Of a DNA stretch of 11,112 bases, positions 7,970-11,112 are shown piece after piece (the first letter of the stretch is position 1; each line of letters starts with the position of its first letter). The position numbers and the translations under genes are program-made. The stretch comes from Volvariella volvacea V23 (Eukaryota > Basidiomycota > Agaricomycetes > Agaricales > Pluteaceae). The DNA is taken from positions 636,169-647,280 of the forward strand of contig KB722753.1 in assembly GCA_000349905.1 (NCBI GenBank), given 5' to 3'. Below the pieces are notes generated by a model. That model worked only from the letters and a program-made list of their open reading frames with translations, searched no databases and was not told where the DNA came from.

Positions 7970-9640
7970 CTAGGCATGTTTCTCAATTCCTGCCCCTGAA
8001 TTCTTCTCCACTCATACCATTTGCTTCAGAGAAACAGTCTGTTGCCTTGACACCATCAAAATCAGTACATCTGAAAGTTCATTCCTTTTTCCTATCTGTT
8101 CTTCAACTTCTTCCACTTCTTTGAGCATTTTATCAATCAATCCACTTCTTTCAACCCAAATTCTTCAATGCTTTTATGCCCAAGCCAATTAGCTGGACAT
8201 GAGAGTGTACAGCCTGTTGCTAGGTCTAGTGAGTTTAGAACACACTCTTGATTGCCACAGGCAGCTTATTGGTTTAGGATCTTACTCATCACCTCCAGAT
8301 TGAGGAGTATCAGAGTTTGAAATTGGAGTTTCAGATAAAGAAAATACAATTTATTACTTTTAATTGTTTCAATGAGCTATCTAATTTGATGGGATAGTTT
8401 CTATGGCTCCTTAAGCTGCCAATTAAAGGAATAGGGTTTAATGGGATCTTGATGCATTTCCATAATAGGCTTGAAATTGGAAGACAACAAAAGTGAGTTT
8501 TATAGGTGGGTCTGAATGTTAGAGCTGATATAAGGCCTTATTTGGTCCAAATATTCAGGAGCAATCATAAAAAGCTGCTAGATCTCTTGGCAAAGATTAT
8601 CCTTAGCAGTTTGCAGCCTGAGCATGTAGATGGCAATATCATTTGCCTTGTTATGGTCACATGCTTGATCCTAAAAAGGAAAATCCAAAAAGTTGAACCC
8701 TTCTGTACTTGAGATTAAGGCAATTGAGGGAGAACTAGAAGGCTGAAATATGAGTGCATTAATGTAGGGCTTAGGTGATGCCAAGTCTTGTAGAATCAGG
8801 AATTCATCTAATGCCATGTCCATATCTTGAAAGCTTGAATCTGGTGTTAATGATGTGAAGTTATTTGCAATTATTTGCAAATCAAAAACAATTTCTTCAT
8901 CTAAATTATTGCCAAAAATAGGGCTTTCTAATGATTCTTTATCTGTGAATGCCAAATCTTCAAAGCTTTGAAGGTTATCAAGCTATTGCTGGACAACTTA
9001 TCTTGATCTTGAGTGTATATGAGGCTTCTGCATTTTTGCATTTTTCTTTTATAGTACAAAGTTGAGAATAATCTTTTTTGAGCTTGAGAAAAATTTTGGA
9101 ATAATTTTTGTGACTATAAGAAAGATCCAAATATTGATCTGGAGAAGTCTTTCAGAATGCTGATAAGACTTCAAGTAGGCTCTCTTAATTCAGTCATCAA
9201 AAGATTCCAAATAATTATTTGTCTGAGCAACTTTTTTGATTGAAATGCCAAGCCTTTGAGAAGCCTAAAGCATATCTGTAGAAGATCATGCCTTCCAAAT
9301 TGGTTTAGGTCAGATATAACTTGTAAAATAGCTAAGAAAGCACAATGCTGCTATTGATTGCTTCTTTGATATAATATTTATTTGTGATTTGGGTCTTCTA
9401 AAGTAGTTGAGTTCTTGATTATAAAGGGAGAGTACAGCATCTTTATAGTTAGTCACCAAGAATTTGCTAAGCCACTTCTGAATCATGCAAATAAGCTCCA
9501 GTTAGCAAAAAGACTTAGTAAAAGAGGCTTTTCTTGGTGGAACCAGTAATTAAGATTAAGTTAAGGGGTTATGCATTGAGGAATACCTCTTTTCTTTGAG
9601 ATTGTCCAATATAGGGAAAATGCATCATCTATGGTAAGCT
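7970..9640 (-). pseudogene. MULE-like transposase relic (C-terminal half)
   Basis: One minus-strand frame can be followed for about 500 codons from near 9600 to about 8130 with only scattered stops, then in a shifted frame to a TAG at 7970-7972. The region WLSKFLVTNYKDAVLSLYN ... GISIKKVAQTNNYLESFDD.IKRAY ... INIWIFLIVTKIIPKFF resembles the part of fungal Mutator-like transposases where a TNN-LESFN-LKR motif is followed by a hydrophobic helix. An acidic linker follows, with a 94-codon open stretch at 8671-8955 (AFTDKESLESPIFGNNLDEE). Next are DIAIYMLRLQTAKDNLCQEI and a Cys-rich tail (ACGNQECVLNS, GCTLSCPANWLGHKS, IEEFGLKEVD). Stops at 9190-9192 and 9310-9312 lie where Arg CGA is plausible. 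The N-terminal zinc finger and first catalytic residues are unreadable. That it is transposase-like is fairly sure; the MULE label is moderate. Another Agaricomycete DNA transposon family is possible. Confidence 0.5.
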
Positions 9641-10295
9641 GATACCAGAAATGGTTGTCACTAAGAACATTGCTCCATTTGGATTTAGTCTAGTCTTTAT
9701 ATTTAGCTCTAAGTAGTAAGAGTGGTGTTGCCTTCTAAAGCAGCTTTAAGGTATAAGCTTGTAATTCTGGATGCAAGGACACTAAGGGCTGTGCTCTATC
9801 TCAATTTGGTCTAAACACTCATTTATTGAATAAAATTTATGGTAAGTACATGCTATCAATGAGATCATGCACTAGAACTAGCTATTTGTTTTTGTTAAAA
9901 TAAATACAAATATCAATTCCTCAGATTAATGCACTTCATGATGTAGCTCAGGCTTCAGCTAGACATGCAAACAAACTGTCTCCTTATTACACATTCTCAC
10001 TACAATATAACATCATTCTCACCATTTAATCCACCTATTCTAGTGAGTTCTGCCCCTATTAACTTCATGTAATACACTGATAGTTCAGCAGCACATTCAG
10101 TAATGCAAGTCTTTATCCTAATTAAGTACTACACTCACACCAATATAGGATAGCTTACTCTGGGCAGCAAAAGTTTTTACAATATGACCTGGTCACTCTC
10201 AAAGCCTTATTGGAGGTAGTAGTAGAATATGGCAATTCACTTTGTTATCTTATAGCTGTTATCATTGCCCTAAATCTTGGAAGATGCTAGTATTT
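9641..10295. other. Gap between two transposase relics, mostly unreadable
   Basis: The left part (9641-9800) shows minus-strand scraps such as YLKAALEGNTTLTT and WYQLTIDDAFSLYWTISKK, which could be the upstream part of the MULE-like relic in shifting frames. From 9841 to 10295 I see nothing convincing. It probably holds the 3-prime end of the pogo relic and the junction between the two elements. No terminal inverted repeat could be found by eye. Confidence 0.4.
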
Positions 10296-10909
10296 TTAGG
10301 CATTGACTGATAACTGCTGGTAACTGCTAGCAACTATCAGTGATTGGATTTGCTTATGCACACTGGGCTGTGGTTGAGATGGAAGAGAAGTCAGGGTATC
10401 TACAGGAATCAGGATAGATGGGAGAGTAGCTGGGATTGGTTGTGCTGCCTGTATCATCATATTTAGTGCAGGTTCGAATATAGTATTATTAAGAACTGTT
10501 ATAGTGCATGGCCAGATTTCTATCTTCACAAATGCTGAAATGATTGTTGAGCTTTTGAACACAGCTACCCATGCTTGATGATAATGTGCAAGGAGGTTTG
10601 TTTTGGTGATTGCAAGAAACTGAGCAGATGCTTGAACAACCTCAGCCTTCCATGCTGATTAAAGTGGTTCAAATATGCCAACATCACAGGGCTGGAGTGC
10701 ATGGGTGGTGTGAGACAGGAAGCAAAAAACAAGGATTTGATTATTAGCAGCGAATTTGCAAAAGTGGTAGATACAATGTGAATGTGACCATTGAGAATTA
10801 ATAGTCAATAGGTGTTTGGATTTGTAAGTCATGCAGCCATCACAGATTGAAAGTCACACTCCAACCATAGACTCCTGAGCTTCTGGTCTGTCCAGCCTTT
10901 TGGTGAATT
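10296..10909 (-). pseudogene. Pogo/Fot-like (Tc1-mariner) DDE transposase relic, 5-prime truncated
   Basis: Pogo-type transposases of the DDE_1 family cut and paste DNA between TIRs using a D-D-D triad. The minus strand reads NSPKGWTDQKLRSLWLECDF, LLILNGH, then after a one-base loss SHCIYHFCKFAANNQILVFC, SHTTHALQPCDVGIFEPL, SAWKAEVVQASAQFLAITK, HYHQAWVAVFKSSTIISAF and TIFEPALNMMIQAAQPIPA. These are the DGHxSH, PPHTTHALQPxDVG and FEPALN regions typical of agaricomycete pogo proteins. The second catalytic Asp is Asn here (AAT, minus strand; plus 10790-10792). The third Asp (CDVG) is kept, at plus 10683-10685. A TAA at 10659-10661 interrupts the frame, which then stays open to TAA at 10296-10298. 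The helix-turn-helix and first Asp regions are missing because an LTR-like sequence begins at 10909. The assignment to pogo is strong; the copy is dead. Confidence 0.85.
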
Positions 10910-10936
10910 GTTAGAAAAAAAGCGAATACTCAGATT

Positions 10937-11019
10937 CTATTCCCAAGTGAAGAATAGTAAGTAAAGATGTGAGTAAAGAGGCCAGCTTGTAGTTGCTTAC
11001 CTATTCCCAAGCAAAGAAT
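10937..11019 (+). repeat. Pair of 19-bp direct repeats in the LTR-like region
   Basis: CTATTCCCAAGTGAAGAAT at 10937-10955 recurs as CTATTCCCAAGCAAAGAAT at 11001-11019, with two mismatches and a 64-bp period. Duplicated boxes upstream of a TATA element are common in LTR U3 regions as enhancer repeats. The regulatory role is inference. Confidence 0.7.
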
Positions 11020-11040
11020 CTTTAAAGCTGGGAAATAGGT
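10999..11040. repeat. Inverted repeat / hairpin in the LTR-like region
   Basis: ACCTATTCCCA (10999-11009) pairs with TGGGAAATAGGT (11029-11040) with one bulged A, around a 19-nt loop. One arm overlaps the second copy of the direct repeat. It lies about 17 bp upstream of the TATA-like box. Confidence 0.7.
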
Positions 11041-11056
11041 GGCAAGAGCAGTGTGG

Positions 11057-11065
11057 TATATATAC
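11057..11065 (+). promoter_or_regulatory. TATA-like box of the putative LTR promoter
   Basis: TATATATAC lies about 150 bp inside the putative LTR start and downstream of the paired repeats, as expected for a retrotransposon U3 promoter. In AT-rich DNA such a motif is weak evidence alone. Confidence 0.35.
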
Positions 11066-11071
11066 TACTTG

Positions 11072-11094
11072 AAGATAAATAAAGATAAATAAAG
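11072..11094. repeat. 10-bp tandem repeat (AAGATAAATA)n
   Basis: AAGATAAATA occurs twice in tandem, followed by a partial third copy (AAG). It lies just after the TATA-like box in the A-rich end of the window. Confidence 0.8.
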
Positions 11095-11112
11095 AAATAT
11101 AATCTCTTGGGT

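Larger units (their letters stand above)
10909..11112 (+). mobile_element. 5-prime end of a probable LTR (Ty1/copia-like), running off the window
   Basis: Pogo homology ends exactly where TGTTAG begins, and LTRs usually start with TG (TGTTA is common in copia LTRs). Downstream the sequence has LTR-promoter character: paired direct repeats, a hairpin at 10999-11040, a TATA-like TATATATAC at 11057-11065 and an A-rich tandem repeat before the window ends. The other LTR end, the tRNA primer-binding site and the flanking target duplication are outside the window. If real, one copy of the target duplication would be the five bases at 10904-10908 (TGAAT). The orientation is judged from the TATA-like box and is uncertain. 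It could also be a solo LTR. Confidence 0.5.

Noticed and set aside
8506..8712. 68-codon plus-strand open frame
   Set aside because: It lies antisense to the long MULE-like relic, whose minus-strand frame reads as real protein (DIAIYMLRLQTAKDNLCQ) across the same bases.
1..11112. Repeat-induced point mutation of the ascomycete type
   Set aside because: CpA is abundant throughout and loss is confined to CpG, so CpA-directed RIP does not explain the pattern.
1..11112. CRISPR array, bacterial operon, prophage or toxin-antitoxin system
   Set aside because: There are no regularly spaced repeats, no ribosome-binding-site-spaced genes and no long open frames. The content is eukaryotic transposon relics with short introns.

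Overview
The window looks like a transposon graveyard in the nuclear genome of a filamentous basidiomycete, most likely an agaricomycete. Four observations support this. I see no intact host gene, rRNA, tRNA or CRISPR array. Candidate introns are only 47-49 nt long with GT...AG ends. A Plavaka-type transposase, a family best known from Agaricomycetes, can be read. The sequence is almost free of CpG: I count 11 CG dinucleotides in 11112 bases, against several hundred expected at this base composition, while CpA and TpG are plentiful. That is the mark of long-term cytosine methylation and deamination at CpG rather than classical CpA-directed RIP.

Layout, left to right. 1-1150: AT-rich, nothing identifiable. 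1150-1752 (-): a decayed reading frame of about 200 codons with many stops, unrecognised. 1753-2531: AT-rich with an imperfect hairpin. 2532-2723 (-): an open, acidic-ended orphan C-terminus. 2724-3391: short repeats and palindromes. 3392-3836: a stretch readable on both strands, product unclear. About 3747-5004 (-): a degenerate multi-exon gene of unknown family with two candidate introns and a Pro/Ala-rich linker. 5100-6590 (+): a Plavaka transposase relic recognisable in at least five blocks in shifting frames. 6587-7550 (-): a Ty1/copia pol relic (GAG-pre-integrase motif, integrase D and E blocks, linker) with an internal deletion. 7970-9640 (-): a long relic resembling the C-terminal half of a MULE-type transposase. 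9641-10295: no clear content. 10296-10909 (-): the DDE domain and C-terminus of a pogo/Fot-like transposase. 10909-11112: the start of what looks like an LTR (TGTTAG...) inserted into the pogo DDE domain; it runs off the window.

The elements do not form one working system. They are nested and abutting copies of unrelated transposon classes, all disabled by point stops, frameshifts and deletions. Several stop codons fit CGA to TGA change. The pogo copy has lost a catalytic Asp at a position that fits CpG decay. No new defence or metabolic system is visible. The least explained items are the unnamed multi-exon minus-strand gene (3747-5004), the orphan frame at 2532-2723 and the decayed frame at 1150-1752.
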